Notes: generated by a model not told the origin, from the sequence alone. A stretch of DNA of 64,000 bases from Propioniciclava tarda (GCF_900182665.1 NZ_FXTL01000007.1:1-64000); one strand, 5' to 3'. Numbered from the stretch's first letter, positions 7,776 to 16,521 are shown. Made by a program: numbers and translations.

Positions 7776-8798
7776 ATGAGCGACGTGGTGGTGAGGCATG
7801 CCGATGGCTGGGCGGCGACGGTCTTGCACGCGCTGGCGACCGAGTACCCGTCGGCGGCGGGGCACCTGGCGCTCGGGCCGGACGACACCGACGTCCGGCC
7901 TGCTTGGCTGCACCCGGCGTTCTGGGGCTGCCTGGACTGGCACTCGTCAGCGCACATGCAGTGGTCGGCGGTGACGCTGCTGGCGTCCGGGCACCTGTCC
8001 CGGCCGACGGCGGACGCGCTCGTCGACGTGCTCAATGAGCGCCTGACAACGCCGAACATCGAGGTTGAGGTCGACTATCTGCGCGCGCATCCCGGCTTCG
8101 AGCGGCCCTACGGCTGGGGCTGGGCGGCCCTGCTGGCGTCGTCCGTGTGCCGCGTCGCCGAGGCGCCGGGGCCGCTGTCCGACCCGGCGGCTGGTTGGGC
8201 GACCGCCCTGCGTCCGCTGGCGGACGTGATCGTCGAGCACACCCTGGCCTGGCTGCCGAAGCAGGCCTACCCGGTGCGGTCCGGCGTCCACGACAACACG
8301 GCCTTCGGGCTCGGTCTGCTCTTCGACGCGGCTTCGGCCTTCGGACGCCACGACGTCGCCTCCGCGATCGGGGCGAGGGCGCGCGACTGGTTCGGACGCG
8401 ACCGCGACTACCCGGCGTCCTGGGAGCCGAGCGGCAGCGACTTCCTGTCGGCCGCCCTCTGCGAGGCGGACCTGATGCGTCGCGTCCTACCGACCGTCGA
8501 GTTCGCGCCCTGGCTCACAGGCTTCCTGCCCGGCCTGGCGTCCGACGGCGACAACCTGCTCACGATTCCCGAGGTCCTCGACCGTACCGACGGCAAGATC
8601 GTCCACCTCGTCGGGCTCGCGCTCAGCCGGGCGGCCATGCTGCGGCCCCTCGCGCCGTTCGTGGACGCCGATGCAGCGGCCCGCATCGCGGCCGCCGCAG
8701 CCGCCCAGGTCGACTCGGCCCTGCCCGAGATCGACGCCGGCGACTTCATGGCGACCCACTGGCTGGTGTCGTTCGCGCTGCTGGCCGAAGGGGCCTGA
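7776..8798 (+). CDS. DUF2891 family protein
   Basis: This protein of about 340 residues has the DUF2891 signature HPAFWGCLDWHSSAHMQW and a second block, ERPYGWGWAALL, which suggests an alpha/alpha-barrel. The aromatic residues and His-Asp-Trp-His resemble (alpha/alpha)6 enzymes, but no reaction is known to me. Starts at GTG 7752, GTG 7770 and ATG 7776 are in frame; ATG 7776 is preceded by GGACGGG at a plausible distance. It is divergent from pxpA. Confidence 0.85.
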   Translation: MSDVVVRHADGWAATVLHALATEYPSAAGHLALGPDDTDVRPAWLHPAFWGCLDWHSSAHMQWSAVTLLASGHLSRPTADALVDVLNERLTTPNIEVEVDYLRAHPGFERPYGWGWAALLASSVCRVAEAPGPLSDPAAGWATALRPLADVIVEHTLAWLPKQAYPVRSGVHDNTAFGLGLLFDAASAFGRHDVASAIGARARDWFGRDRDYPASWEPSGSDFLSAALCEADLMRRVLPTVEFAPWLTGFLPGLASDGDNLLTIPEVLDRTDGKIVHLVGLALSRAAMLRPLAPFVDADAAARIAAAAAAQVDSALPEIDAGDFMATHWLVSFALLAEGA

Positions 8799-8918
8799 CG
8801 GCGTCCGAGGCTGCGCGCCCCTGTAAGACGTGACCGGGCTGGGACACCAACTCCTTGAGGGAGCGCGGCGGCCCGGCCTAGGGTCGAGGTGCACCGTCCC
8901 AACGACAGGAGGCCACCG

Positions 8919-9749
8919 ATGCCCGAGTTCACCATTCCCGGCGACACGCCTGTGACCTTGCACTACACCGACTCCGGCGGCGAGGGCCGTCCCGTGGTCC
9001 TGATCCACGGCTGGCCGCTGTCGGGCCGCGCGTGGGACGCCAACGTCGGCGCGCTCACCGAGCTGGGGCATCGCGTGATCACCTACGACCGCCGCGGCTT
9101 CGGCCAGTCGTCCAAGCCCGAGGACGGCTACGACTACGACACGCTGGCGTCCGACCTGAACGACCTGCTGACTGAGCTGGACCTGCACCGCGCCATCCTC
9201 GTCGGGTTCTCGATGGGGGCGGGCGAGGTGGCCCGCTACCTCGGCACCTACGGCGGCGGACGCCTCGCGGGCGCTGTCCTCGCCGCGGGCATCACACCCG
9301 GGCTGGGCATCACGGACGCCAACCCGAACGGCGCCGGGCCGCAGGAGTTCTTCGACGGACTCGCCGACCAGTGCGCCGCGGATCGAGAGGGCTTCCTGGA
9401 CGGCTTCATGCACACGTTCTTCAGCACCCCGACCGGTCAGAAGGTGCCCGAGGAGGAGGTCCAGAAGGCGCTCGCGATCGCGGCCCAGGGCTCGCACACT
9501 GCGCTGCCCGCCTGCATCCGGATCTGGAGCACCGACTTCCAGGAGGACCTGCGCGACTGTCCGGTTCCGTTGCTCGTCATCCACGGCGACGGAGACCAGA
9601 ACGTGCCGTTCGAGAAGTCGGCGGCGCGCATCCACGAGTACGCCCCGAACGCCTTCCTCGACCGCATCCCGGACGGCCCCCACGGCATCAACGTGAGCGA
9701 CGCCGACCGCTTCAACGCCTCGCTGGCGTACTTCATCGACAGGATGTGA
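8919..9749 (+). CDS. alpha/beta hydrolase, haloperoxidase-like
   Basis: This 276-residue protein has the cofactor-free haloperoxidase/esterase pattern: oxyanion motif HGWPLSGRAW, nucleophile elbow GFSMGAGEVARYL (Ser), acid IHGDGDQNVPFE (Asp) and terminal His in DGPHGINVSD. ATG 8919 is preceded by AGGAGG (8907-8912), so the upstream in-frame ATG at 8889 is not used. It is coupled by a 4-bp overlap to the next gene. Substrate unknown. Confidence 0.9.
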   Translation: MPEFTIPGDTPVTLHYTDSGGEGRPVVLIHGWPLSGRAWDANVGALTELGHRVITYDRRGFGQSSKPEDGYDYDTLASDLNDLLTELDLHRAILVGFSMGAGEVARYLGTYGGGRLAGAVLAAGITPGLGITDANPNGAGPQEFFDGLADQCAADREGFLDGFMHTFFSTPTGQKVPEEEVQKALAIAAQGSHTALPACIRIWSTDFQEDLRDCPVPLLVIHGDGDQNVPFEKSAARIHEYAPNAFLDRIPDGPHGINVSDADRFNASLAYFIDRM

Positions 9750-10570
9750 CGCCCGCCGACGAGCGGCTCCAGCCCGACCCGTTCACGCCCGGCGCCTTCC
9801 GGGTGATGTTCGGCGGGACGGCCCAGAGCTACGTCGACCCGTCCGACCCGGAGCGGCTCGAGTTCGAGTACGTCCAGCGCCTGTGCGAGGCGCTGGACGC
9901 GACCGTGCTGGCGCGTCCGGACGGCGAACGCGTGCGGGTCATCCATCTCGGCGGCGCTGGCATGACGATCCCGCGATGGGTCGAGACGAGGCGTCCGCAC
10001 ACTGCGCAGATCGTCTGCGAGCCGGACGCGGACCTGGTCGCGGAGGTTCGCCGCAAGGTGCCGCTGCCGCGACTGTCGGGCATCAAGATCCGCGAGGTCG
10101 GCGGACGCGAGGGGCTCGCCGCGATGCCGGTCGACTACGCGGACGCCGTCGTCCTGGACGCCTACGCCGACGCTCATGTGCCGGCGGAGCTGACGACGGG
10201 GGAGTTCTTGGACGAGGCTTCGTCCCGGCTGCGGCAAGGGGGTTTGTTCGCCGCCAATGTCACCGACAAGGCGCCGTTCTACTGGGCGAAACGGTTCGTC
10301 GGCGGGGTCGCGGAGCGGTGGGCGTCCGTTGCTGTCAGCGCCGAGGCGGCCGTCTGGAAGGGACGCCGCTTCGGCAACCTCGTCGTCCTGGCGTCCAACG
10401 CCCCGCTGCCGACCGATGACCTGGCTCGGACGGCCGCCAGGGCGGCCTTTCCCTACCGCGTGATGGCCGGACGCGAGCTGCGCCGCTGGATCGGTGGCGC
10501 TCAAGCCTGGTCGGACGCCGACGCGTCCTCCTCCCCGGAGCCGCCGGGCGGCAAGGGGTGGTTCTCCTAG
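9746..10570 (+). CDS. spermidine synthase-like SAM-dependent protein
   Basis: This protein of about 274 residues starts at GTG 9746, which overlaps the preceding stop by 4 bp (GTGA). It shows a Rossmann SAM-binding pattern: VRVIHLGGAGMTIPRWV, IVCEPDADLVAEV, and DYADAVVLDAYADAHVPAELTTGEFLDEA. This is the arrangement of the spermidine synthase/SpeE-like family, with acidic residues in the DAYADAHVP loop. It lacks the classical N-terminal beta domain, so it may be a methyltransferase-like paralogue rather than a true aminopropyltransferase. It is co-transcribed with the hydrolase. Confidence 0.8.
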   Translation: MTPADERLQPDPFTPGAFRVMFGGTAQSYVDPSDPERLEFEYVQRLCEALDATVLARPDGERVRVIHLGGAGMTIPRWVETRRPHTAQIVCEPDADLVAEVRRKVPLPRLSGIKIREVGGREGLAAMPVDYADAVVLDAYADAHVPAELTTGEFLDEASSRLRQGGLFAANVTDKAPFYWAKRFVGGVAERWASVAVSAEAAVWKGRRFGNLVVLASNAPLPTDDLARTAARAAFPYRVMAGRELRRWIGGAQAWSDADASSSPEPPGGKGWFS

Positions 10571-10594
10571 GGCGGAATTCCGGCCGGAGGATCG

Positions 10595-11518
10595 TCAACG
10601 ACCGCGACGCTCGGTGGCGATGACGAGCGCGACGCCGGCGACGATGATCGCGCCACCCAGCAGCTCCCGGACGCCGAAGGGCTCGCTGAGCAGCGCCCAC
10701 CCGAGCAGTACCGCGATGATCGGGTTCACGTAGGCGTAGGTCGTCACCAGCGACACCGGCGCACGCTGGATCAGCCAGGCGTACGCGGTGAAGGCGATGA
10801 GCGAGCCCGCCACGAGCAGATACACCAGCGCGAACCAGGCGTCCGCGCCGACCTGGCCGAGCCGCAGCATGCCGACCTCGCCACGGCCGAGCCCGATCAG
10901 GGTGAGCATCACGCCGCCGGCGATCATTTGATACACCGAGCTCACGAACGGATTCGCTGGCATCACCGACCGCCCCGCGTAGAACGATCCGGCGGCCCAG
11001 GTCAGCGCTCCGGCCGCCACGAGCAGCGATCCCACGAGCGGCGCCGCCTTGGACGCCCCCGGCGCGAGCAGCACCGCCAGTCCGGCGAAGCCGCACAGGA
11101 CGCCAGCCACCGTTGGCAGCGCCGGACGCTCCCCGGTGGCCGCTCGCATCACCACGATGATCAATGGGACGAGCGCGACCAGCAGCGCTGCCACCCCGGA
11201 CGCCACCCCAAAGGTCGGGGTCTCGGCCAACGACACGAACCCGTTGCCGCCCATCAGCAGGACGCCGACCAGGGCGCTGTTGCGCAGCTGGGCGAGCGTC
11301 ACGCGCAGCGATCCCGGACGCGTCAGCGCCAGAATCACCCCGAGGATCAGCCCGCCCGCCAAGAACCGGACGCCCGCGCTCAGCAGCGGCGGCAGGTCGC
11401 GCACGACGACCCGGATCGCGAGGTAGGTCGACCCCCACACCACGTAGACGATGGCGAGCGCCACCCACACGGCCAGCCGCGAGGTGGGGCGGGGCAGGGC
11501 CGAGGCGTCCGTGGTCAC
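10595..11518 (-). CDS. EamA-family drug/metabolite exporter
   Basis: This 307-residue membrane protein has ten predicted helices in two EamA repeats (VYVVWGSTYLAIRVVVRDLPPLLSAGVRFLAGG; second repeat around GALTWAAGSFYAGRS, then PVSLVTTYAYVNPIIAVLLGWALLSEP). The family exports amino acids and other metabolites. The gene starts at GTG 11518 with TACCCT 6 nt upstream on the minus strand, consistent with a leaderless mRNA. It ends convergent with the methyltransferase-like gene. Confidence 0.9.
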   Translation of the reverse strand: MTTDASALPRPTSRLAVWVALAIVYVVWGSTYLAIRVVVRDLPPLLSAGVRFLAGGLILGVILALTRPGSLRVTLAQLRNSALVGVLLMGGNGFVSLAETPTFGVASGVAALLVALVPLIIVVMRAATGERPALPTVAGVLCGFAGLAVLLAPGASKAAPLVGSLLVAAGALTWAAGSFYAGRSVMPANPFVSSVYQMIAGGVMLTLIGLGRGEVGMLRLGQVGADAWFALVYLLVAGSLIAFTAYAWLIQRAPVSLVTTYAYVNPIIAVLLGWALLSEPFGVRELLGGAIIVAGVALVIATERRGR

Positions 11519-11542
11519 CGGGACAGGGTAATGGCGGCGGAA

Positions 11543-11578
11543 GCGGAGGCCTGCACGGTGGCGGGCCCCCGCCTCCGC
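11543..11578 (-). terminator. hairpin downstream of small membrane protein gene
   Basis: GCGGAGGC (11543-11550) and GCCTCCGC (11571-11578) are inverted, with a nested GGCGGG/CCCGCC. It lies just past the stop of the minus-strand gene 11591-11863. There is no clear U-run. Confidence 0.4.
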
Positions 11579-11590
11579 CTGGGGGTGGGC

Positions 11591-11863
11591 TTAGCCTTCG
11601 ACGCCCATGGGACCAACGGCGTCCGGGCGGGTGAGCAGTTGGTAGGCGCTGAGCGCAGCCAGGATCGGAGCCACCTGGGCCAGCAGCCCCAGCACCGTAA
11701 CGAGAACGGAGGCGTTCGCCGAACCCACGGCGTCCATCACCCGCGGTGTAGCCGCCGTACCCGAACACGTACAAGGCCCCAGCCCGGCCAAGGCACGGAC
11801 CAAAGGGCTCCGCGTCTGCGGCGGGGCCGCGGCACTGTGGGTCTGCACGCGGGTCTCGGTCAT
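11591..11863 (-). CDS. small membrane protein, possibly frame-disturbed
   Basis: This 90-residue frame has a strong Shine-Dalgarno sequence (GGAGG) before ATG 11863. Its C-terminal half is a membrane helix (ASVLVTVLGLLAQVAPILAAL). The middle, LGPCTCSGTAATPRV, is odd. The same stretch in a shifted frame reads GALYVFGYGGYTAG, which looks far more like a membrane protein, so a pair of compensating frame changes or a sequencing error is possible. It is divergent from pyrE. Function unknown. Confidence 0.55.
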   Translation of the reverse strand: MTETRVQTHSAAAPPQTRSPLVRALAGLGPCTCSGTAATPRVMDAVGSANASVLVTVLGLLAQVAPILAALSAYQLLTRPDAVGPMGVEG

Positions 11864-11964
11864 GGTGTCCTCCTTGCCGTGAGCCCGACGCTAGGCGCCG
11901 TCCAACCCGCCACATCAGGCGTCGTCGCCCCGGGGGAGGCCGTCCCCGGGCAGGGCACCGCCGC

Positions 11965-11970
11965 TAGGGT
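11965..11970 (+). promoter_or_regulatory. -10 box TAGGGT, leaderless pyrE
   Basis: TAGGGT is followed by 7 nt (gagggcc) and then ATG 11978. No Shine-Dalgarno sequence fits. Confidence 0.6.
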
Positions 11971-11977
11971 GAGGGCC

Positions 11978-12520
11978 ATGTCCGACCGCACCGAGCTCAT
12001 CGAGCAGATCAAGAACCTGGCCGTCGTCCACGGACGGGTCACGCTGGCGTCCGGTCAGGAAGCCGACTACTACATCGACCTGCGCCGGGTGACCCTGGAC
12101 GGCGTCGCGGCCCCCCTCGTCGGACGCGTCATGCGCGACCTCACCGCCGACTGGGCATTCGAGGCCGCTGGCGGACTGACCCTCGGCGCCGACCCGGTCG
12201 CTGTCGCGATGTTGCACGCCGCGGCAGCCGACGGCGAACGACTGGACGCCTTCGTGGTCCGCAAGTCCGCCAAGGGCCATGGCATGCAGCGCCAGATCGA
12301 GGGGACGCCGGTGCAGGGGCGTCCGGTCTTGCTCGTCGAGGACACCTCGACGACCGGCGGCTCGGTCATGACCGCGGTCGAGGCGGTCCGCGAGGCGGGC
12401 GGCAACATCGTCGGAGTGGCCGTCATCGTCGACCGGGACACGGGCGCGCGCGAGCGGATCGAGGCCGAAGGTCTGGCGTACCGCGCGGCCTTCGGCCTGG
12501 CCGACCTCGGCCTGGCCTAG
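11978..12520 (+). CDS. pyrE: orotate phosphoribosyltransferase
   Basis: This 180-residue enzyme makes OMP from orotate and PRPP in pyrimidine synthesis. Motifs are TLASGQEADYYIDLRRVTL (substrate loop), FVVRKSAKGHGMQRQIEG (catalytic flexible loop with Lys/His) and the PRPP-binding VLLVEDTSTTGGS. The start was chosen at the family's normal N-terminus and directly after the -10 box; the open frame extends upstream but without homology. Unlike the E. coli-type enzyme it matches the short actinobacterial form. No other pyr genes are adjacent. Confidence 0.93.
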   Translation: MSDRTELIEQIKNLAVVHGRVTLASGQEADYYIDLRRVTLDGVAAPLVGRVMRDLTADWAFEAAGGLTLGADPVAVAMLHAAAADGERLDAFVVRKSAKGHGMQRQIEGTPVQGRPVLLVEDTSTTGGSVMTAVEAVREAGGNIVGVAVIVDRDTGARERIEAEGLAYRAAFGLADLGLA

Positions 12521-12565
12521 GCACGCCCGTTAGGCTGGCACTGCAACCCCCCGGAAGGACGAACC

Positions 12566-13309
12566 ATGCAAGCTATCGGCTGGATCCTGTTGATCCTGGT
12601 CATCCTCGTCGTCGCGGCCGTTCTGTGGGCCGTCGGCGCCTACAACGGCTTCATCAAGCAGCGGAACCTGATCCAGGAGTCGTGGCGTCAGGTCGACGTG
12701 GAGCTGAACCGTCGCTACGAGCTCATCCCGAACCTGGTCGAGACCGTTCGCGCCTACGCGGCGCACGAGCGCAACACACTCGAAGAGGTCACCCGCCTGC
12801 GCAACCAGGCTGCCGCGCTCGCGCAGTCGGCCGGGGGCGGTTCTGCCACCACCCAGCGTGCTGAGGTCGAAAGCGCCTTGTCGGGTGCCGTTCACAACCT
12901 GCTCGTCTCCGTCGAGGCCTACCCCGAGCTGCGCAGCAACCAGAACTTCCTCGAGCTGCAGCGCGAGCTGACCGACACCGAAGACCGCATCGCCGCCGGA
13001 CGCCGCTTCTACAACGCCAACGTCCGCAACTACAACACGCGCGTCGAGTCGATCCCGAGCAACATCATCGCCAACAGCTTCAAGTTCGAGAAGGCGGCGT
13101 ACTTCGAGGTCAACGATCCGGCCGTCCGCAAGGCGCCCGACGTCAACTTCGGCGAGATCAGCTACCGCGGCGAGCCGGCTCCGATCAACGAGCCGTCCCG
13201 CGATCCCAAGCCGGCGATCCCGGCGTCCGATCCGGACGCGCTGCCCAATCCGCAGTCCTACCAGCAGCCCCCGACGGCCCCGGGCGGCTACGCCCCGCCG
13301 CAGTCCTAG
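12566..13309 (+). CDS. lemA: LemA family membrane protein
   Basis: This 247-residue protein has an N-terminal transmembrane helix (IGWILLILVILVVAAVLWAVG). A long helical bundle follows with LemA signatures YNGFIKQRNLIQESWRQVDVELNRRYELIPNLVETV and AYPELRSNQNFLELQRELTDTEDRIAAGRRFYN. The C-terminus is proline-rich. GGAAGGA lies 9 nt before ATG 12566. The molecular role of LemA proteins is poorly known. A clear terminator follows. Confidence 0.93.
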   Translation: MQAIGWILLILVILVVAAVLWAVGAYNGFIKQRNLIQESWRQVDVELNRRYELIPNLVETVRAYAAHERNTLEEVTRLRNQAAALAQSAGGGSATTQRAEVESALSGAVHNLLVSVEAYPELRSNQNFLELQRELTDTEDRIAAGRRFYNANVRNYNTRVESIPSNIIANSFKFEKAAYFEVNDPAVRKAPDVNFGEISYRGEPAPINEPSRDPKPAIPASDPDALPNPQSYQQPPTAPGGYAPPQS

Positions 13310-13319
13310 GCTGAGTCTG

Positions 13320-13355
13320 CTCTGCCCCGCGCGCTGGCGCGGGGCAGAGTTCGTT
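13320..13355 (+). terminator. rho-independent-like terminator after lemA
   Basis: A 12-bp stem CTCTGCCCCGCG/CGCGGGGCAGAG with a 6-nt loop is followed by TTCGTT. Confidence 0.75.
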
Positions 13356-13405
13356 AACGCGTTGGACGCCGTCGGCGCGGGTCGGCGCGTTTCCCGGGTC
13401 GGATG

Positions 13406-13490
13406 CCGAGGGCTGCGACAGGCTCAGCCAGCTTGGTCTGTGAGCTCGCCAGGTCCCCGAGCTTGTCGAAGGGTCGTTCCTGAGCTTGGG
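13406..13490. repeat. dispersed repeat cluster
   Basis: Contains GCGACAGGCTCAGCCAGC, CCGAGCTTGTCGAAGGG and a decayed CCTGAGCTTGGGTCAG. These are copies in both orientations of the TTCGACAGGCTCAGCC family, between lemA and the DinB gene. Confidence 0.75.
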
Positions 13491-14063
13491 TCAGCGCCCC
13501 TGCGGCGTCCAAGAGGGGTCACGCCCGATGAGGGCGATCAGCTTGTCCTGGACGGGTCCGTCCTCGGCGACCGGCTGCGGCGTCCCGAACTGGCCGGACT
13601 CGTGCAGCGCCGGGCCCATCGCCCTCATGCCTTCATAGATGTTCCTCGCGAAGTCCTCGTCCAGGTCGGGCGCCTGGCCGGACGCCGTCGCCAGATCCCA
13701 CGAGTGCATGAACACGTCCGCCGTGTAGAACTGGTCGATCAGGTGCTGCAGCGGCATGGCCCCGAACATGGTCGTCTCGACGATCTCGGATGCCTTGGGC
13801 GCGTCCAGGAGGGCCTGCACGGCGTCCGACTGGGCCGCGAACCGGCCCGCGGGGCTGTCGGCGTCGGCTACCTGCAACTCGACCCCGGCGATGTGTTGCA
13901 GGAAGCCCGGCAGCCAACCGAGGTGCTCGACGACGCCGGCCGCATCCCATTCGGCGACGGGGGAGGGGGCGTCCCAGTTCTGGACGCCGTCGATCAGACG
14001 TGCGAAACGGCCCGCGATCAGGCGATGACGGTCGGACGGTGTTGCGTCGGTGAGCTGGGACAT
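13491..14063 (-). CDS. TIGR03086-like / DinB-fold mycothiol-dependent protein
   Basis: This protein of about 190 residues is related to mycothiol-dependent maleylpyruvate isomerases and TIGR03086 metal-binding proteins. It has DRHRLIAGRFARLIDGV, WDAAGVVEHLGWLPGFLQHI (metal His), and DQFYTADVFMHSWDLATASG (second and third metal His). ATG 14063 follows AGGAGG, so the longer frame to 14111 is not used. The role is probably metal-dependent thiol transfer or detoxification. Substrate unknown. Confidence 0.85.
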   Translation of the reverse strand: MSQLTDATPSDRHRLIAGRFARLIDGVQNWDAPSPVAEWDAAGVVEHLGWLPGFLQHIAGVELQVADADSPAGRFAAQSDAVQALLDAPKASEIVETTMFGAMPLQHLIDQFYTADVFMHSWDLATASGQAPDLDEDFARNIYEGMRAMGPALHESGQFGTPQPVAEDGPVQDKLIALIGRDPSWTPQGR

Positions 14064-14112
14064 GGTGCCTCCTGCTAGGAAAGCAGCCACGCTAGCCGGG
14101 GCGTCCGACAAT

Positions 14113-14787
14113 TCACACCCGGGCCTTGCGCCGCTCGTTCCAGATCTCGTACACCATCGGCAGCACGGAGAACACCACGATCAGGATCAGCGCGATCTCC
14201 AGGTTGTCGCGGATGAAAGCGACGTTGCCCAAGAAGAACCCGAGCAGCGTGACGCCGATGACCCACGCGACGCCGCCGAGGGCGGTCCACTTGATGAAGT
14301 GCCGGAAGGTCATGCCGGACGCCCCGGCGACCATCGTCACGAAGGTACGGACCAGCGGGACGAATCGTCCGAGCACGAGGGCCTTGGCCCCGTAGCGCTC
14401 GAAGAAGGCGTGTGAGTCGTCCAGGTGCTTTTGGCTGAAGATCTTGCCGACGAAGCCCGGCCGCGGCTTGAACAGCCACGGCGAGATCTTGAGCCCGACC
14501 CAGTAGCCCACGACGTTGCCGAGGACGGCCGCCACCAGCAGGATCGCCAGCGCGACGAGCAGGGTGCCGATCTCGTTGAGCCCGAAGAGCCGGATGCCCG
14601 CCGCCTGGGCGATGAACATGCCGACCGCGAACAACAGCGAGTCACCCGGCAGGATCGGGAAGATCGCGCACTCGGTGAAGATGATGAGCGCTGACACGGC
14701 GAGGAAGGCCGGGCCGAACGTCTGGAAGAGCCAGACCGGGTCCATGAAGCCGCCGGCGAGCGGGATGAGTGCGGGGATCAGGTTCAC
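14113..14787 (-). CDS. DedA family membrane protein
   Basis: This 224-residue protein of the DedA/SNARE-associated family (undecaprenyl-phosphate or lipid translocases) has ALIIFTECAIFPILPGDSLLFAVGMF, the signature FERYGAKALVLGRFVPLVRTFVTMVAGASGMTFRHFIKW with the conserved Arg residues, and about five membrane helices. GTG 14787 lies 7 nt after TATCGT on the minus strand, with no leader. The start is only 25 bp from the divergent methyltransferase gene. Confidence 0.92.
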   Translation of the reverse strand: MNLIPALIPLAGGFMDPVWLFQTFGPAFLAVSALIIFTECAIFPILPGDSLLFAVGMFIAQAAGIRLFGLNEIGTLLVALAILLVAAVLGNVVGYWVGLKISPWLFKPRPGFVGKIFSQKHLDDSHAFFERYGAKALVLGRFVPLVRTFVTMVAGASGMTFRHFIKWTALGGVAWVIGVTLLGFFLGNVAFIRDNLEIALILIVVFSVLPMVYEIWNERRKARV

Positions 14788-14794
14788 GCGCTAG

Positions 14795-14804
14795 ACGATA
14801 CCGT
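14795..14804. promoter_or_regulatory. overlapping bidirectional -10 boxes
   Basis: On the minus strand TATCGT (14800-14795) precedes the dedA GTG by 7 nt. On the plus strand TACCGT (14799-14804) precedes GTG 14813 by 8 nt. The two genes are separated by 25 bp and appear to share this core. Confidence 0.5.
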
Positions 14805-14812
14805 GGGCGTCC

Positions 14813-15472
14813 GTGGGGACCCTGAGCGACGACGAGGTGGCGGCTGTGAGCAGCCCCGGGGTCGGTCCGCATCCCGAGCCCTGGCCGGACGATCCCCGCC
14901 TCGATCCCGACCTGCTCCGCGACGGCGATCGTCGTAACGTGGTTGACGAGTACCGCTACTGGAGGGTTGAGGCCATCGTCGCCGACCTGGACCGGCGCAG
15001 GCCTCCGTTGCACGTCGCCATCCAGAACTGGGAGCACGATTTCAACATTGGCTCGATCGTGCGGACCGCGAACGCCTTCAACGTGGCCGGCGTCCACATC
15101 CTCGGACGCCGCCGCTGGAACCGTCGCGGCGCCATGGTGACCGACCGGTACCTGCACGTGTCCCACCACGAGTCCGTCGCCGATTTCGTCGCCTGGGCGG
15201 ACGCCGCCGGCGTCAGTTTGATCGGCGTCGACAACCTGCCGGGCAGCGTGCCGCTGGAGTCGGCCCAGCTCCCTGAGCGCTGCTGCCTCGTCTTCGGATC
15301 GGAGGGTCCGGGGCTGACGTCCGATGTGGTGGACGCCTGCGCGGCGCTCGTGGCCATCACCCAGCACGGCTCCACCCGGTCGATGAACGCGGGCGCCGCG
15401 GCGGCCATCGCCATGTACCACTGGAACCTGCAGCACCCAGCTCCGCCGAGGGACGGGCAGATCTCTCGTTAG
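14813..15472 (+). CDS. SpoU/TrmH-family RNA 2'-O-methyltransferase
   Basis: This 219-residue SPOUT methyltransferase has motif 1 VAIQNWEHDFNIGSIVRTANAFNVAGVHILG, motif 2 CCLVFGSEGPGLT and motif 3 STRSMNAGAAAAIAMYHW, which together form the knotted SAM site. The target is probably a tRNA or rRNA ribose; I cannot say which. The N-terminal 55 residues are an actinobacterial extension. GTG start without a Shine-Dalgarno sequence. Confidence 0.9.
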   Translation: MGTLSDDEVAAVSSPGVGPHPEPWPDDPRLDPDLLRDGDRRNVVDEYRYWRVEAIVADLDRRRPPLHVAIQNWEHDFNIGSIVRTANAFNVAGVHILGRRRWNRRGAMVTDRYLHVSHHESVADFVAWADAAGVSLIGVDNLPGSVPLESAQLPERCCLVFGSEGPGLTSDVVDACAALVAITQHGSTRSMNAGAAAAIAMYHWNLQHPAPPRDGQISR

Positions 15473-15519
15473 CCTGTCGAACCGTCGAGCCCCGAGCGCT
15501 TGGTTGGCAAACCAGGGAG

Positions 15520-15650
15520 ATTCGTTGCCTGAGCTTGTCGAAGCTCGAGCCGTCGGTGGCGAACGTCAGGGCAGCTCCGAGAAGCAGTGGCCTTTCGTTG
15601 GCAAGGCAGTCGGAGTACCCCATCGGGACAGGCTCAGCCAACGACTACCT
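15520..15650. repeat. dispersed repeat cluster in 323-bp intergenic space
   Basis: Contains CCTGAGCTTGTCGAAGC and CGGGACAGGCTCAGCCAACG plus degenerate copies. Positions 15473-15795 hold no convincing gene. Confidence 0.7.
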
Positions 15651-15795
15651 GCTTGATCGGCAAACGACTGGCCCCCTGGCGGAGCCAACGAATTGCCCCC
15701 GGGGATCAGTGGTTCACCCGCTCTGACAGAGGCGTCCGACGTGGCTCCCACTTGTCACGCACGACGCCACGGACGCTCCCGACTACGCTGAGGCC

Positions 15796-16353
15796 GTGAC
15801 CACCGACGCCCCTGTCTCCGCGCCGCCGCCGGCGAGCGTCGTCGAGTACCCGGTGTTCTTCGTGCCCGAGCTGGCCCGCCAGCACGTGCGGGCGGCGTCC
15901 AGGAACCGCACCTGGCGGATCGTGTCGACCGTCATCTCGCTGGGGATCACGTTCGCCATCTACTGGTTCTTCCGCGAGCAGCTGGGCGCCTTGACGTGGC
16001 CCGTGGTCGCGATCAGCGCTGCCCTGCCGCTGGCGTACCTCATCTGGGCCATCGTCGGCGAGGTCGCGGTGCGGCACTCCGCGCGAACCGTCCACGACGG
16101 CCTGGCCCTCGGCGTCGGGCGCGAGGGCGTGGGCACGGCGTCCGGCTGGTGGGGCTGGGACGCGATCGCCGCGGTCCGGGCGCGCAGCCGCCGCTTCGGC
16201 CGCTCGGACGATCTGATCGTCGAGGCGAAGGACGGGCGCCAGGTTGCGTTGCCGCTCGCGTTCCTGTCCGACAAGCCGGCCACCATCGACAGCGCCATCC
16301 GGGCCCTGTCGAACGGACGCGTCCGGGTCGACTTCTCCAAACTGGACGCCTGA
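15796..16353 (+). CDS. two-helix membrane protein with PH-like C-terminus
   Basis: This 185-residue protein has two membrane helices at about residues 42-60 and 67-88 (VSTVISLGITFAIYWFF, WPVVAISAALPLAYLIW). A cytoplasmic strand-rich domain follows (SGWWGWDAIAAVRARSRRFG...DDLIVEAKDGRQVALPLAFL), resembling YcxB/PH-like membrane sensors. GTG 15796 lies 6 nt after TACGCT (15784-15789), consistent with leaderless translation. No specific function recognised. Confidence 0.75.
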   Translation: MTTDAPVSAPPPASVVEYPVFFVPELARQHVRAASRNRTWRIVSTVISLGITFAIYWFFREQLGALTWPVVAISAALPLAYLIWAIVGEVAVRHSARTVHDGLALGVGREGVGTASGWWGWDAIAAVRARSRRFGRSDDLIVEAKDGRQVALPLAFLSDKPATIDSAIRALSNGRVRVDFSKLDA

Positions 16354-16521
16354 CCCGCTGGCGTCCGTCGGCTGGCAAAGCCCACGTTCGGTCTGTTTGA
16401 TCGGTTCGCGTTCCCGGCAGATGGCCCTCATCGACGCGCGCTCGCGGGGTTTGATTGAATGGTGCCGTTGCGGCGTCCGCTTCTACCCGAGGCGGGCCAG
16501 ACTCGACTCCGAGGAGACACC

